From positions 1 through 49,125 of the forward strand of contig JAHLWS010000041.1 in NCBI GenBank assembly GCA_019057795.1: a stretch of 49,125 bases of DNA, in the 5' to 3' direction. Below, in pieces: positions 1 through 9,894 of the stretch. Origin of the DNA: Promethearchaeota archaeon (GTDB taxonomy: Archaea > Asgardarchaeota > Lokiarchaeia > Sigyniarchaeales > SOKP01). The notes under the pieces are model-generated. The model was not told where the DNA came from and ran no database searches. It saw nothing but the letters and a program-made list of their open reading frames with translations. Numbering within the stretch: position 1 is the first letter of the stretch; each line of letters begins with the position of its first letter. The translations under genes and the position numbers were made by a program.

Positions 1-171
1 TATGCCGGAAAGCGAATTAACAGAGGGCTATTTCGAAGTAAGAAAGGAATTATCTTAAACGCCGATGTCAATGCCGGGTATAATATAATTAAGAAAGTAA
101 TCCCAAATGCCGTAATGGTTGATGGGATAGAGGGTATAGGGTTATATCCATATTCTATTGCTATTTCATAG
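1..171 (+). CDS. tnpB: TnpB (IS200/IS605 OrfB) C-terminal fragment, cut by window edge
   Basis: Frame 1 is open from the first base to a TAG at 169-171 and gives 56 residues. It contains RGLFRSKKG, then NADVNAGYNI and VDGIEGIGLYP, which match the extreme C-terminus of TnpB/OrfB proteins of IS200/IS605 elements; the Asp in DVN is the third RuvC catalytic residue. TnpB proteins are RNA-guided DNA nucleases whose omega-RNA is transcribed across the gene end into the element right end. The 5' part lies outside the window, so I cannot tell whether the gene is full length or whether a TnpA partner exists. The identification rests on remembered family motifs and is fairly secure. Confidence 0.85.
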   Translation, partial: YAGKRINRGLFRSKKGIILNADVNAGYNIIKKVIPNAVMVDGIEGIGLYPYSIAIS

Positions 172-332
172 CTATAGAACTCAATAGAATGAAATTTTAA
201 TTCCATGTAAGGAAATTAAAAATAACCTGTTTCGAAGTTTTACTTAAAAGAATAATTAATCAAAATATTAATATAAGTTTCCTTCTATATACTTATCCAA
301 GTTATTGTGTAAATGCGAATTTGATGTAAATT

Positions 333-2297
333 ATGGGTTACGGTTTTTTTGGAAAAGTTTTATGGGTTGACTTAACAAACGATAGTTTTGAGGAGGATGA
401 GCTTCCTGAAAACATGTACCGTCAATTCATGGGAGGATATGGGTTAGGGTGTAGATTATTATATGAAAGAATGGACTCAAAAGTAAAACCCTTAAGCCCC
501 GAGTCAATTATAGGATTTTTTCCTGGCCTACTAACTGGTACTGCAGCTCCCTTCTCAGGCAGATTTATGGTTGTAGGAAAATCCCCGCTAACGGGAACAT
601 GGGGTGATGCAAATAGTGGAGGTACTTTTGGACCTGCCATAAAAAAATGTGGTTATGATGGAATTTTGGTTAAAGGTGCTACTAAAAACCCAAAATATAT
701 ATCTATAATTGATGGCAAAGCTGAAATCTTAGATGCTTCTGATATTTGGGGGAATGATGTTATAGAAACAGAGAAGATATTAAAAAAAAAACATGGAAAA
801 TTAATAAAAACAGCAGGTATTGGACAAGCAGGAGAAAATTTATCAAAAATATCTGGAATTGCGAATGATAAAGGAAGAATTGCCGCCCGCTCTGGTTTAG
901 GAGCCGTTATGGGTTCGAAAAAACTAAAAATGATAGTTCTTAAGGGAAATAAGAAAGTTGTAATCTGTAACCGCGAGAACTTTTTGAGTTCAATAAAGGA
1001 TTATTATAAAGTAACGAAGGTTAAACCAATAACTTCTGTGAAAAAGGCTCTCTTAGGGAAGATGTTTGGAATGGTAAAAACCATCCGTAGACTTAAAATT
1101 GGAATGGTTGCTTCACCAAATCTTATGAGAACAATTTATCGCTATTTTGGTACTACTATTGGAAACATAATTGGTGCTGAAACTGGAGATTCTCCCATTA
1201 AAAATTGGTCTGGAATAGGAATGTATGATTTTCCTTACGAAAAATCAAAGTTATTGTCTTCCATTAATATAAACAAATATAAAGTAAAAGAATACGGATG
1301 TTTTAGCTGTCCTGTTCAATGCGGGGCTATTTTAAAAGTCCCTGAATTGGACATTAAAGAAATGCACAGTCCGGAATACGAAACTTGCTGCTCTTTTGGT
1401 TCTCTTTTACTCAACAACGACTTGCTTTCTATATTTAAAATAAATGACCTCTGTAATCGAGCAGCAATCGATACTATTTCCACTGGTGCAACAGTTGCTT
1501 TTGCAATTGAATGTTTTGAAAATAATCTTTTAAATTTAGACGATACCGGCGGATTAGATTTAATGTGGGGTAATAGCAAATCTATAGTAGAATTGGTCCG
1601 CAAAATTATATTAAGAGAGGGTATAGGTGATATATTAGCTGATGGAGCAAAAATCGCTTCTGAAAAAATAGGGAAAAATAGTAAACAATACGCCATAACT
1701 TCATTAGGCTCTGAAATTCCGATGCACGACCCTCGCTATTTTAAATCCTTAGCTTTTACATACGCGTTTGATCCGACCCCTGGAAGGCATACAGCGGCTA
1801 GCATCGATTTTTCTGAAATTGGGCCATTTGATAAATTTGAGAAAAGCTTAAATCTCCCCAAAAAGTGGAAAAAAAACGAAAAAAAGAAGTTAGAGGCACA
1901 GGTTATCAATACGGGCTTCCATCAAATCTTAAACTGTGCCGGTATGTGCATGTTCTCGCCTTCCTTTGGTCCTTATCCTTTTATTGATCTTTTGAATTCT
2001 TTAACGGGCTGGAATACTAATATTGAAGATTATATCAAAACTGGAATAAGAATCCAAACTTTACGTCAAGCTTTCACAATACGAGAAGGTATTAACATAG
2101 CGCAAAACGAATTGCCCGATAGAATAATCGGACTACCACCTGCTGAAAAAGGGCCGTTAAAAGGTAAGACAGTAGAGTATAAGGAATTTTATAAAGAATT
2201 TTGCAACAGAATGGGATGGAATCCTGAAAATGGCTATCCATTAAAAGAGACTTTAAAAGATTTAGAGCTTGAATTCGTAATTAAAGATTTATATTAA
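333..2297 (+). CDS. aor: Tungsten-containing aldehyde:ferredoxin oxidoreductase family protein
   Basis: The 654-residue product should oxidise aldehydes to carboxylic acids and reduce ferredoxin in the cytoplasm, using a tungsto-bispterin and one 4Fe-4S cluster. The N-terminal AOR domain (about 1-205) is typical, with GRFMVVGKSPLTGT and GGTFGPAIKKCGYDG. Cluster ligands are visible as C323-x2-C326-x3-C330 and a distant C535 in NCAGMC. The segment ADGAKIASEKIG (436-447) and EIPMHDPR (461-468) fit the pterin-binding part. Length is normal for the family (about 600-650). The actual aldehyde cannot be read from sequence. It stands alone: the upstream neighbour is a transposon remnant and the downstream gene is unrelated. 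The ATG at 333 follows TTTGATGTAAA, which is also seen before pyruvate kinase. Confidence 0.93.
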   Translation: MGYGFFGKVLWVDLTNDSFEEDELPENMYRQFMGGYGLGCRLLYERMDSKVKPLSPESIIGFFPGLLTGTAAPFSGRFMVVGKSPLTGTWGDANSGGTFGPAIKKCGYDGILVKGATKNPKYISIIDGKAEILDASDIWGNDVIETEKILKKKHGKLIKTAGIGQAGENLSKISGIANDKGRIAARSGLGAVMGSKKLKMIVLKGNKKVVICNRENFLSSIKDYYKVTKVKPITSVKKALLGKMFGMVKTIRRLKIGMVASPNLMRTIYRYFGTTIGNIIGAETGDSPIKNWSGIGMYDFPYEKSKLLSSININKYKVKEYGCFSCPVQCGAILKVPELDIKEMHSPEYETCCSFGSLLLNNDLLSIFKINDLCNRAAIDTISTGATVAFAIECFENNLLNLDDTGGLDLMWGNSKSIVELVRKIILREGIGDILADGAKIASEKIGKNSKQYAITSLGSEIPMHDPRYFKSLAFTYAFDPTPGRHTAASIDFSEIGPFDKFEKSLNLPKKWKKNEKKKLEAQVINTGFHQILNCAGMCMFSPSFGPYPFIDLLNSLTGWNTNIEDYIKTGIRIQTLRQAFTIREGINIAQNELPDRIIGLPPAEKGPLKGKTVEYKEFYKEFCNRMGWNPENGYPLKETLKDLELEFVIKDLY

Positions 2298-2350
2298 ATA
2301 TACAACTTTAATTACCTATAAGGCTAATTAAATAGAATTATTTTATTCCA

Positions 2351-2836
2351 ATGAATTCTAAGAACAATATTTCAAATGATAAAGAGAATTTAAATTCTTA
2401 TCTTAAAAGGGAGCTATTAAACGATGCAAAGAGGTTAAAAAACAAGTATCCCCCGATTTCAGAAAAAATTAAAGGAGTTCCTAAATCATTAAAAATTAAG
2501 AAGATTTACGAGTTAAAAGAAAATCTTAAAAATCTTTATCTTATTACAGTAAAAAATTACTCTAAAAAGCCAAGATATAGGTTTTTTTTGGCAATATTGT
2601 TAGCTTCTCAAAGTTCCGACCTATTAGTTAGCTTAGCAAAAGGATTCAGTAAAGAACATAATTTAAAATTAATCCAATTCTCAATATATCCTCAACACTT
2701 TAGAGTTAGTTTGTTTTCTTTAAAAGAATTAAACAGTACAGATAACTTATCAGAATCAATCAATTTATTAAAAGAATTCAGAAACAAATATAGAAAAGAG
2801 TTAGATAACCTTAAAAATTTAATTAAAAATGTATAA
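2351..2836 (+). CDS. Hypothetical basic helical protein
   Basis: I do not recognise this 161-residue protein. It is lysine-rich, with predicted amphipathic helices and no cysteine pairs, signal peptide or clear membrane segment; the most hydrophobic stretch is RFFLAILLASQSSDLLVSLAK (about 77-97) with charged ends. The open frame has good codon character and sits between the AOR gene and pyruvate kinase with short gaps of about 53 and 77 bases on the same strand, so co-expression is possible. A role in DNA or RNA binding would be guesswork. Confidence 0.6.
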   Translation: MNSKNNISNDKENLNSYLKRELLNDAKRLKNKYPPISEKIKGVPKSLKIKKIYELKENLKNLYLITVKNYSKKPRYRFFLAILLASQSSDLLVSLAKGFSKEHNLKLIQFSIYPQHFRVSLFSLKELNSTDNLSESINLLKEFRNKYRKELDNLKNLIKNV

Positions 2837-2913
2837 TTTTTAACATAGGATACAATATTAATATTAATTATTCTATAATAGAATTTGAATCAAAAATCTA
2901 ATTTTGATGTAAA

Positions 2914-4383
2914 ATGTCATTTAGAGAAAATACTGTTAAAATTATAAGTACTCTTGGTCCCGCTTCGAGTTCAAAACAGATGATTAAGCGTCTAATTGAT
3001 GCCGGCGTTGATATTTTTCGATTGAATTTTTCTCATGGAACACACGATGAAAAGGGTGAACTGGTTGATAGAATTAGAAGCGTAGATGACTATGTTGGAA
3101 TTATGGCAGATATTCAAGGACCTAAAATAAGGGTTGGTAAGTTTAAGAATGACGAGGCATATATATTAAATGTTGGACAACAAGTAGATGTCTACGAAAG
3201 TGAAATCCCTGGAGGTGGAGACCAAACTCAATTTTCCATCCCCTTAGTAGGATTTTTGAAATCAATGAAAAAAGGAGATGTGTTCTATGTTAACGACGGA
3301 ATTATTAAAATTCAAGTTAAAAGTAAAGAAAAGAATAATTTGATAGGAGAAGTAATTGCCGGTGGACTAATAAGCAACAATAAAGGCGTAAATATCCCCA
3401 GTGGAGAATTAAAACAATCAGTTCCCACAGAGAAAGATATTAAAGACCTTGAATTTATTGCTAATCTAAACCCCGAATTCGTAGCAATTTCTTTTGTATC
3501 CAGAGGAGATGATGTCCTTACAGTTAAAAAACTCCTTGAAAATTACGGAAATAACGAAATAAAATTAATTTCAAAGATCGAACGACCTATAGCATTAGAT
3601 AATTTTGATCAAATTTTAGAAGTGTCCGATGGTATAATGGTTGCGAGAGGTGATTTGGGTGTTGAAATTTCTCCAGATCAAGTACCAATTGTGCAAAAAG
3701 AATTAATTTATAAGTGCAATCGAGAAGGAAAACCCGTTATTGTAGCAACCCAAATGCTGGAATCAATGATTAACACGCCAGTTCCAACTAGAGCAGAAGC
3801 AAACGATATATATAACGCAGTTATTGATGGTACTGACGCCGTAATGCTTTCTGCTGAAACAGCAGTCGGAAAATACCCCGTAAATTCTGTCGAATTTATG
3901 AACAAGATTGCTTCAACTGCAAGTTTACACGCGCCATTGAGGTCTCCAGACGATTACGATTCTGATCGATTAACACACACACAAACTCTTGGACACGCAA
4001 TACATGCTCTTGCGTACGAAATGGAAGAATTAAATTTTAGAGGTAAAATTGTAGTTATTACGAGAAAAGGTTACGGGGCTAAAATGATTTCGAAATTTCG
4101 CCCACCCTTACCTATTATCGCGATGACTCCATTTAAAAAAACCGCAAGGGAATTAAACCTAATTTGGGGCGTACAACCCATCCATATAGAAAAAATTGAC
4201 TTTTTTAATTTAGATGTTGAGAGTTTAATCGAACAATCAGTAAGATATGGCGTTAAAACGGGTCACATCGACGAGAATGAGCATGTTATTATTTTATTAG
4301 TCTCGAGAAAATTCCAAAGACGGGGTAACCTTGTCGGTCTTTACTATGTTGGCGAGATACTTGAACCAGATACCAATCAATAA
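2914..4383 (+). CDS. pyk: Pyruvate kinase
   Basis: This enzyme converts phosphoenolpyruvate and ADP to pyruvate and ATP, the last step of glycolysis. The 489-residue product starts with KIISTLGPASSS and has RLNFSHG (catalytic Arg and Asn), MADIQGPKIRVG, an inserted B domain of about residues 70-165, ISKIERP with the catalytic Lys, MVARGDLGVE with the metal-binding Asp, and the signature PTRAEANDIYNAVIDGTDAVMLSAET. The C-terminal allosteric domain (about 350-485) is present. Length is typical. It appears to be transcribed alone or with the preceding small gene. Confidence 0.97.
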   Translation: MSFRENTVKIISTLGPASSSKQMIKRLIDAGVDIFRLNFSHGTHDEKGELVDRIRSVDDYVGIMADIQGPKIRVGKFKNDEAYILNVGQQVDVYESEIPGGGDQTQFSIPLVGFLKSMKKGDVFYVNDGIIKIQVKSKEKNNLIGEVIAGGLISNNKGVNIPSGELKQSVPTEKDIKDLEFIANLNPEFVAISFVSRGDDVLTVKKLLENYGNNEIKLISKIERPIALDNFDQILEVSDGIMVARGDLGVEISPDQVPIVQKELIYKCNREGKPVIVATQMLESMINTPVPTRAEANDIYNAVIDGTDAVMLSAETAVGKYPVNSVEFMNKIASTASLHAPLRSPDDYDSDRLTHTQTLGHAIHALAYEMEELNFRGKIVVITRKGYGAKMISKFRPPLPIIAMTPFKKTARELNLIWGVQPIHIEKIDFFNLDVESLIEQSVRYGVKTGHIDENEHVIILLVSRKFQRRGNLVGLYYVGEILEPDTNQ

Positions 4384-4577
4384 TTCAAGTTCAAAAAGCA
4401 TTTAATATTCATTTTTCATTTTCCTAAGTTTCATTAAACTATGTAATTCTTACATACAAACTTATTAAATTATTATGATCAATTTTAAATTTGAAGAATA
4501 AGAATAATATAGTAATTTTAGATTAATTTTCAATAAAATAAACATAAATCTATATTAAGGATAGAGGTAGAAAAAAT

Positions 4578-5000
4578 ATGGGAGAAAGTGAATGGCAACA
4601 TGCTTCATGGGTATCTACTTTAGGAAAATGGGCGTGGATCATTGGAATTCTTAATGGAGTTATAGGAATATTATATTATGTTGTGCTCTCAATCATTTAT
4701 TGGTGGATTCCATTTTATTTGGGATCTCAAATATGGAATATAATTTTAATTATAATTGGAATTGTCATATCGTTTCTAGTTATAAAACCTAAATTCTCGA
4801 AACCATGCGGAGAAAAAGATTGGGATACATTGTATGGCTGGGTATTAAATTTAGGTGGTTTTAATATCCCATGGATGTTGATTTGGGGGATTCTTTTACT
4901 CTATTTTGGATGGTGGAGTTGGGCCGGATATGCAGTTTTAATTCCTGCTGTTATGCTCTTGTTTGTTGGTCCTAAGCCATATGAATGGACTGAGGAATAA
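4578..5000 (+). CDS. Small tryptophan-rich membrane protein
   Basis: The 140-residue product has about four hydrophobic segments (near 17-40, 50-70, 94-112 and 114-133) and an unusual number of Trp residues at segment edges, for example QHASWVSTLGKWAW and YFGWWSWAGY. A cytosolic or external loop, KPKFSKPCGEKDWDTLYGW, joins the second and third segments and suggests an internal duplication of two helical hairpins. The ATG follows GAGGTAGAAAAAAT, an acceptable ribosome-binding site. I do not recognise a named family; transport or membrane-organising roles are both open. Confidence 0.75.
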   Translation: MGESEWQHASWVSTLGKWAWIIGILNGVIGILYYVVLSIIYWWIPFYLGSQIWNIILIIIGIVISFLVIKPKFSKPCGEKDWDTLYGWVLNLGGFNIPWMLIWGILLLYFGWWSWAGYAVLIPAVMLLFVGPKPYEWTEE

Positions 5001-5028
5001 AAATAACTCAAAAATAACTCAATTAAAT

Positions 5029-5047
5029 TCTTTTTATTTTCTTTTTA
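5029..5047 (+). terminator. T-rich archaeal-type terminator after the small membrane protein
   Basis: A TTC-TTTTT-A-TTTT-CTTTTT tract follows the stop codon of the plus-strand gene by about 30 bases, before the convergent tfb gene ends. Archaeal RNA polymerase terminates at such runs of T without a hairpin. Two copies of AAAATAACTCA lie just before it. Confidence 0.45.
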
Positions 5048-5071
5048 TAATATTAAACCGATTAAAAAAAA

Positions 5072-5959
5072 TCATATACTAATATTTAATTTTTTTGAAA
5101 GTTCTTTATATCTGGAGCGAAGTGTAACTTCAGTTACTCCTACTTGATCGGCAATTTCTTTCTGTGTTAATTCTAAGCCCTTTATCTTACTTGCTAAATA
5201 TATTGCCCCTGCTACTATTCCTTTTGGGTCTTTGCCGCTGGTAGAAAAATTAGAAGAAAAAGTATTTACAATTTTTGATGTAGTTCTCTCAATTTCTTGA
5301 TTCAAATTTAATTTAGCCATATATTTCGGAATTAAAGCGCTTGGTTCAGTATTTGGTGCCTTTAAATTTAATTCCCTGATTAAGACTCGATAACATCTTC
5401 TAATATCTTTCGAATTTTCGGACGATTCATCTAAGATCTCTTGGAAGGTTCGTGGTATTCTTTTTAATCTAATCGCAAGATATATGCTTGCAGCTATCAT
5501 TGAATTAATAGATCTTCCCCTAAGTAATTTCTTTTTAAACGCTTCTTTATACAAACGGATCGCTTCAACCTTCACATGATTAGGAAGGTCTAAATTACTG
5601 CAAATTCTTTTTAATTCCGTTGTTGCGATAAGAATATTCCTTTTTTCCCATGTCATTCGAGTATTCCATTTTACAGCTCTTTTTAAGTCTGGATCTTTGA
5701 TGTTCTTTTTGTTAATTACAGTCGTCAAGCCGATGTCTGGAAGTAGACTAGATATAGGGGCACCTGTATGTTCCCTTAATTGCTTTTCTTGGGAAGTATA
5801 AGCTCTTTTATCGCTATGAGATAAATCAACGCTTCTTTCGGCTACTACTAGTCCACACTGAGAACATACAGTTTCTCCTATTTGTCTAATTGAAACTATA
5901 CTACCTCCACATTCAGGGCATAAATCTGATATAATATTTAAGTCTGATACAACATTCAT
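5072..5959 (-). CDS. tfb: Transcription initiation factor B (TFB/TFIIB)
   Basis: TFB bridges TBP on the TATA box and RNA polymerase. The 295-residue product has the N-terminal zinc ribbon C14-x2-C17...C32-x2-C35, a B-reader/linker region, and two cyclin-like repeats: about 100-190 (contains SINSMIAASIYLAIR) and 200-295 (contains PKGIVAGAIYLASKIKG and the HTH QKEIADQVGVTEVTLRSRYKEL). Its ATG has an excellent Shine-Dalgarno, GGTGAT with three bases before the start. It lies 12 bases downstream of dnaJ on the same strand, so it is probably expressed with the chaperone genes; this could make it a stress-linked TFB. Archaea often carry several TFBs and I cannot tell whether this is the only one. 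Confidence 0.97.
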   Translation of the reverse strand: MNVVSDLNIISDLCPECGGSIVSIRQIGETVCSQCGLVVAERSVDLSHSDKRAYTSQEKQLREHTGAPISSLLPDIGLTTVINKKNIKDPDLKRAVKWNTRMTWEKRNILIATTELKRICSNLDLPNHVKVEAIRLYKEAFKKKLLRGRSINSMIAASIYLAIRLKRIPRTFQEILDESSENSKDIRRCYRVLIRELNLKAPNTEPSALIPKYMAKLNLNQEIERTTSKIVNTFSSNFSTSGKDPKGIVAGAIYLASKIKGLELTQKEIADQVGVTEVTLRSRYKELSKKLNISI

Positions 5960-5971
5960 TTAATCACCTTT

Positions 5972-6985
5972 TTATAATCCTGTTTCTTTTAATTGTTCTA
6001 ATAATTCCTTTTGCTTCTTATTGGTTCTCTTAGGAATTTTAATTTTTACTCTTACTAATTGATTCCCTCTTTCTTCAGAGGTCATTTTATAAAACCCTTT
6101 ATTTTTTAATCGTAAAATCGTCGAATCCTTTGTTCCGGCAGGAATAGTAACGTTTAGAGATTTTTCCAAACCTGGAACTTGAACTTTACCACCAAGCGTG
6201 GCCGTGGTAAATGGAATTTCCTGATCTAGATAAATATCATCACCCTCTCTTTCAAATATTTTATGATTCTTTACATGGATCGCTATATACAAATCACCTG
6301 GAGAACCTCCATTTTCACCGGGCATCCCTTTTCCTTTAAGACGCAATTTTTGTTCGTCCTTAACTCCTCGAGGAATTGTAACTGTTAGCGTTTTATTTGC
6401 TCCCGTAATAGGGTCTTTGTATTGGACCTTTCTCTTTCCTCCAAGAAATGCGTCCATAAATTTAATTTCCATGTCATATCTTAAGTCATCGCCTTCTCTA
6501 GGGATATTTCTTGAACTAGTAGATCTTGCCCTCGTGCTCCCTCCCATATTAGAGAAAACATCAAAAATATCTCCTAAGTCGTTAAAAAAATCATAACCTC
6601 CTGATGTTTGTCTTTTTCGAGAACTTCCAGCATTGCCGAATATCTCGCTAAAATCAAAATTTCCTGGTGAACCAGAGGTTGAATAATAATATGTAGTTCC
6701 ATCTGGGCTTCGATGCACCCTTCTACCTCCAGGTGATCCCCTCCCTTGTTGATATGTAGACGAATCTCCTTCTACAACTCCAAACTTATCGTACATTTCT
6801 CGTTTTTTATCGTCACTTAATAAACCATAAGCTTCATTAATCTCTTTGAATTTGTCTCCTGTTTTTGCCTCATCGGGATTCACATCTGGATGATACTTTC
6901 GAGCTAATTTTCGAAACGCTCTTTTAATTTCTTCTTTTGAAGCGTTTTTCTGTAATCCTAATATTTTATAATAATCTTTTGCCAA
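5972..6985 (-). CDS. dnaJ: DnaJ/Hsp40 co-chaperone lacking the zinc finger (class B/II type)
   Basis: This Hsp40 stimulates the ATPase of the neighbouring DnaK and delivers clients. The J domain is at 1-70 with HPD at 32-34, followed by a Gly/Ser/Phe-rich linker (about 75-165) and two beta-sandwich substrate domains ending near 337. There is no CxxCxGxG zinc region, so this is the Sis1/CbpA-like class rather than canonical bacterial DnaJ. I start it at the TTG at 6985, giving [10 protein letters not shown], the usual Hsp40 N-terminus, with AAGGGG about ten bases upstream; a TTG three codons earlier would overlap that ribosome site. It sits between dnaK and tfb. Confidence 0.93.
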   Translation of the reverse strand: MAKDYYKILGLQKNASKEEIKRAFRKLARKYHPDVNPDEAKTGDKFKEINEAYGLLSDDKKREMYDKFGVVEGDSSTYQQGRGSPGGRRVHRSPDGTTYYYSTSGSPGNFDFSEIFGNAGSSRKRQTSGGYDFFNDLGDIFDVFSNMGGSTRARSTSSRNIPREGDDLRYDMEIKFMDAFLGGKRKVQYKDPITGANKTLTVTIPRGVKDEQKLRLKGKGMPGENGGSPGDLYIAIHVKNHKIFEREGDDIYLDQEIPFTTATLGGKVQVPGLEKSLNVTIPAGTKDSTILRLKNKGFYKMTSEERGNQLVRVKIKIPKRTNKKQKELLEQLKETGL

Positions 6986-7061
6986 ATTTTTCAACCCCTT
7001 CTTAATTTAAAAATAATAAAAAATATATAAAAAAAATAAATAAAAAAAACTTTATTTAAAC

Positions 7062-8957
7062 TTACTCATATTCAGCATCAACTACGCCTTCGTCTTGCCC
7101 AGTCGCTTTACGGAATTGTTCTTGTTCTATTTCATCTTGGGTTTTACCTTCATATGAAGTGCCACCCATACCTCCAGGTGGAGTTCCTTGATACGCACCC
7201 TGAGATGAACCTTGCTGTTGTCCATACATTCGAGATGAAACTTCGTGTAAAGAATTTTGTAAGACTTCCGTTGAGTTTTTTATGCTAACAACGTCTTCAG
7301 ATTCCATCGCACTCTTTAGATCAGATATTTTTTCAAGAATATTCGATTTCAAATCTCCTATTATCGCTTCGTTTTCTTTTAACAATTTCTCAGTTTGATA
7401 GATTAATGCCTCAGCCTGATTCTTTGCTTCAATTAATTCTTTGAATTTTTTATCCTCTTCAGCATTTTTTTCAGCTTCTCTTACTTTTTGTGCGATTTCG
7501 TCTTCACTCATCTTATTCGATGCAGTGATCGTTATTGATTGACTCTTACCGGTTCCTTTGTCTTCTGCAGAAACACTTATAATGCCGTTTTGGTCGATAT
7601 CAAAAGTTACTTCAATTTGAGGTAAACCTCTAGGAGCTGGTGGAATTCCTGTTAAATGAAACTTTCCTAAAGTTATGTTATCAACAGCTTTTGGTCGTTC
7701 TCCTTGTAATACATGAATCTCCACCGCCGGTTGATTATCGGCAGCAGTGCTAAATATTTGTTTCTTTTCCGTTGGAATCGTTGAATTTCGCTCTATTAGC
7801 TTTGTAAACACGCCTCCCAAGGTCTCAATTCCTAATGATAATGGAGTGACATCTAATAACAACAGATCTTCTACTTCTCCCGTTAAAACACCACCTTGAA
7901 TCGCAGCACCCATCGCAACGCATTCCATAGGATCTATACTCCTTTCTGGTTTTTTCCCTAAAAAGTCTTCGAATATCTTCTGAACGCTAGGCATTCTTGT
8001 TGGTCCGCCAACTAATATGACTTTATCAACTTCCCCTTTGTTTAACCCTGCGTCTTTTAAGGCTTTAATTATTGGAGCTTCTAATCTCTTTAAGATAGGT
8101 TCTATCAACTGTTCTAATTTAGCTCTTGTAATATTCATAGTAAGGTGTTTTGGACCAGAATCTGTTGCTGTAATGTACGGTAAATTAATATCTGTCGAAA
8201 TTGAAGTTGATAATTCAATTTTAGCTTTTTCAACAGCTTCTTTTACTCTCTGCATTGCCATGGAATCATTCTTTAAATCGACTCCCTCATTCTTCTTAAA
8301 TTCTTCGATAAAATAATTCACAAGAATTCTATCCATATCCGTACCGCCTAATTGAGTATCTCCCGCTGTTGAGATTACCTCAAAAACTTGGTTATCCATT
8401 TCCATTACAGTAACATCAAATGTACCACCACCAAGATCTAATACCGCGATTTTTAAACTGACATCCTTCTTGTCTAGTCCATATGCTAAGGCTGCAGCAG
8501 TAGGTTCGTTAATTAAACGTTTTACATTCAATCCCGCGATCTTTCCCGCATCTTTCGTAGCTTGCCTTTGATTATCGTTAAAATATGCCGGTACTGTAAT
8601 GATTACTTCTGTTACTTCCTCTCCTAAGTAAGCGCTTGCGTCTTCCTTGATTTTTCTCAAGATCATTGCAGAAATTTCCTGTGGCTTGTATTCTTTGTTT
8701 TCAATGTTTACTATATAGGACGTTCCCATTTTTCGCTTTATCGCAGTAATCGTGCGATCTGGATTTGAAATTGCCTGTCTTCTCGCTGGTTCTCCTACTA
8801 GTCTTTGCCCGTCCTTAGTAAATGCAACCACCGAAGGAAAAGCTTTCCCCCCTAATGTATTGCCTTCTGCACTAGGAATAATTGTAGGCTTGCCACCAAC
8901 TAATACGGCAGCAGCTGAATTGGAAGTTCCTAAATCTATACCAATTATTTTTGCCAT
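7062..8957 (-). CDS. dnaK: Molecular chaperone DnaK (Hsp70)
   Basis: An ATP-dependent chaperone of 631 residues, normal length. The actin-like ATPase domain (1 to about 370) begins [15 protein letters not shown] and contains [41 protein letters not shown] and [11 protein letters not shown]. The substrate-binding beta domain follows with [14 protein letters not shown], then a helical lid and an acidic tail ending VVDAEYE. It lies between grpE (upstream) and dnaJ, the classic operon. Hsp70 genes in archaea are generally regarded as acquired from bacteria, which fits the strongly bacterial look of this protein; that origin is inference here. Confidence 0.98.
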   Translation of the reverse strand: MAKIIGIDLGTSNSAAAVLVGGKPTIIPSAEGNTLGGKAFPSVVAFTKDGQRLVGEPARRQAISNPDRTITAIKRKMGTSYIVNIENKEYKPQEISAMILRKIKEDASAYLGEEVTEVIITVPAYFNDNQRQATKDAGKIAGLNVKRLINEPTAAALAYGLDKKDVSLKIAVLDLGGGTFDVTVMEMDNQVFEVISTAGDTQLGGTDMDRILVNYFIEEFKKNEGVDLKNDSMAMQRVKEAVEKAKIELSTSISTDINLPYITATDSGPKHLTMNITRAKLEQLIEPILKRLEAPIIKALKDAGLNKGEVDKVILVGGPTRMPSVQKIFEDFLGKKPERSIDPMECVAMGAAIQGGVLTGEVEDLLLLDVTPLSLGIETLGGVFTKLIERNSTIPTEKKQIFSTAADNQPAVEIHVLQGERPKAVDNITLGKFHLTGIPPAPRGLPQIEVTFDIDQNGIISVSAEDKGTGKSQSITITASNKMSEDEIAQKVREAEKNAEEDKKFKELIEAKNQAEALIYQTEKLLKENEAIIGDLKSNILEKISDLKSAMESEDVVSIKNSTEVLQNSLHEVSSRMYGQQQGSSQGAYQGTPPGGMGGTSYEGKTQDEIEQEQFRKATGQDEGVVDAEYE

Positions 8958-8992
8958 TTTTTTTTCACATCTTTTTTTTAATTTTTTTAATT

Positions 8993-9661
8993 TTATAATT
9001 TTGATTTTGATTTTGATATTTTAACCCCAGCGGGTTTCAATACCTTGTTATTTAAATAATAACCTTGATCTATCTCTTCTAAAATAGTATTTTCAGGGAG
9101 ATCTTCGTTATCTTCCACTAATAGACATTCGTGTTTGTAAGGGTCAAATTCCTCGCCCTCTGAATGCATAGGTTTCACCCCTTCATCTTCTAAAAATTTT
9201 TCAAAATTCTCAACAATCATTTTAAAACCTTTTTTTACCGATTCTCCCTTTTTTAACGAATCCAATACTTTCAACGCCCTATGTAAATCTTCGTAGTGCT
9301 TAATTAACTTTTTCAACATTTCCTCTTTTACTCGAAGCCTATACCGTTCGTTCTCGCGATAATTTGCCTTTTTATAATTCTCAAAATCTGCTTGAACTCG
9401 TACCAATGAATTTAAGTATTTCTCAGTTTTTTCTTCTAAATCCTTTAATTGCCTTCCATCTTCTTTTAAGTTTTCAAGCTGCTTATGTAACTCAGTTTTT
9501 TTCGCATCTACCTGATCAAATTTTCTTAGCAACATTTCGTATTTTTCTGCGATCTCCATAAGCTTTTTATACTTCTCTTTTGAAATCGTTACCTTTCGGT
9601 AAGGGTCTTCTAATGACCTTTGAGCGTTAAAATATTCATCGTAATAATCTTCAAATACCAT
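8993..9661 (-). CDS. grpE: GrpE nucleotide exchange factor
   Basis: GrpE promotes ADP release from DnaK. The product has a long charged coiled coil (about 15-110), then [13 protein letters not shown] and the beta-rich head with [20 protein letters not shown] and [24 protein letters not shown], which are recognisable GrpE features. I choose the ATG at 9661 (222 residues) because GGATGA lies four bases before it; a TTG four codons upstream has no such site. It is the first gene of the grpE-dnaK-dnaJ-tfb cluster, 35 bases ahead of dnaK. The head domain is complete and length is in the normal range. Confidence 0.93.
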   Translation of the reverse strand: MVFEDYYDEYFNAQRSLEDPYRKVTISKEKYKKLMEIAEKYEMLLRKFDQVDAKKTELHKQLENLKEDGRQLKDLEEKTEKYLNSLVRVQADFENYKKANYRENERYRLRVKEEMLKKLIKHYEDLHRALKVLDSLKKGESVKKGFKMIVENFEKFLEDEGVKPMHSEGEEFDPYKHECLLVEDNEDLPENTILEEIDQGYYLNNKVLKPAGVKISKSKSKL

Positions 9662-9695
9662 TTTTTCATCCAAAATTTTGTCATCAATTCTTTTT

Positions 9696-9714
9696 TGTCA
9701 ACAATCGATTGACA
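9696..9714. promoter_or_regulatory. Palindromic operator-like site in the heat-shock promoter
   Basis: TGTCAA (9696-9701) and TTGACA (9709-9714) form a perfect inverted repeat, and the centre contains the self-complementary CAATCGATTG (9702-9711). It lies 30-50 bases downstream of a TATA box for grpE and before the grpE start, so it should overlap the transcription start region, where a repressor would block initiation. Archaeal heat-shock operons are known to be controlled by such repressors (for example Phr of Pyrococcus); the protein acting here is unknown. Confidence 0.55.
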
Positions 9715-9742
9715 ATCATTAATATACTTATATTAATTGACC

Positions 9743-9750
9743 TATTTAAA
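9743..9750 (-). promoter_or_regulatory. TATA box of the grpE-dnaK-dnaJ operon
   Basis: On the minus strand this reads TTTAAATA, the archaeal box A consensus, about 80-90 bases upstream of the grpE ATG. A start of transcription about 25 bases downstream would fall near 9720, immediately before the palindrome at 9696-9714. Confidence 0.5.
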
Positions 9751-9894
9751 GGTATCGATTTTAAAAAATAAGCAGTAGAGCCTTTCTAATAGTTAAATCT
9801 TGAGAGTTTTTTAATTTATTATATAATTTAGAATTTAAAAAAAAAGGTAATTTAAAAATAGAATTATATTCAATAGAAATTATTTATTCTTATT

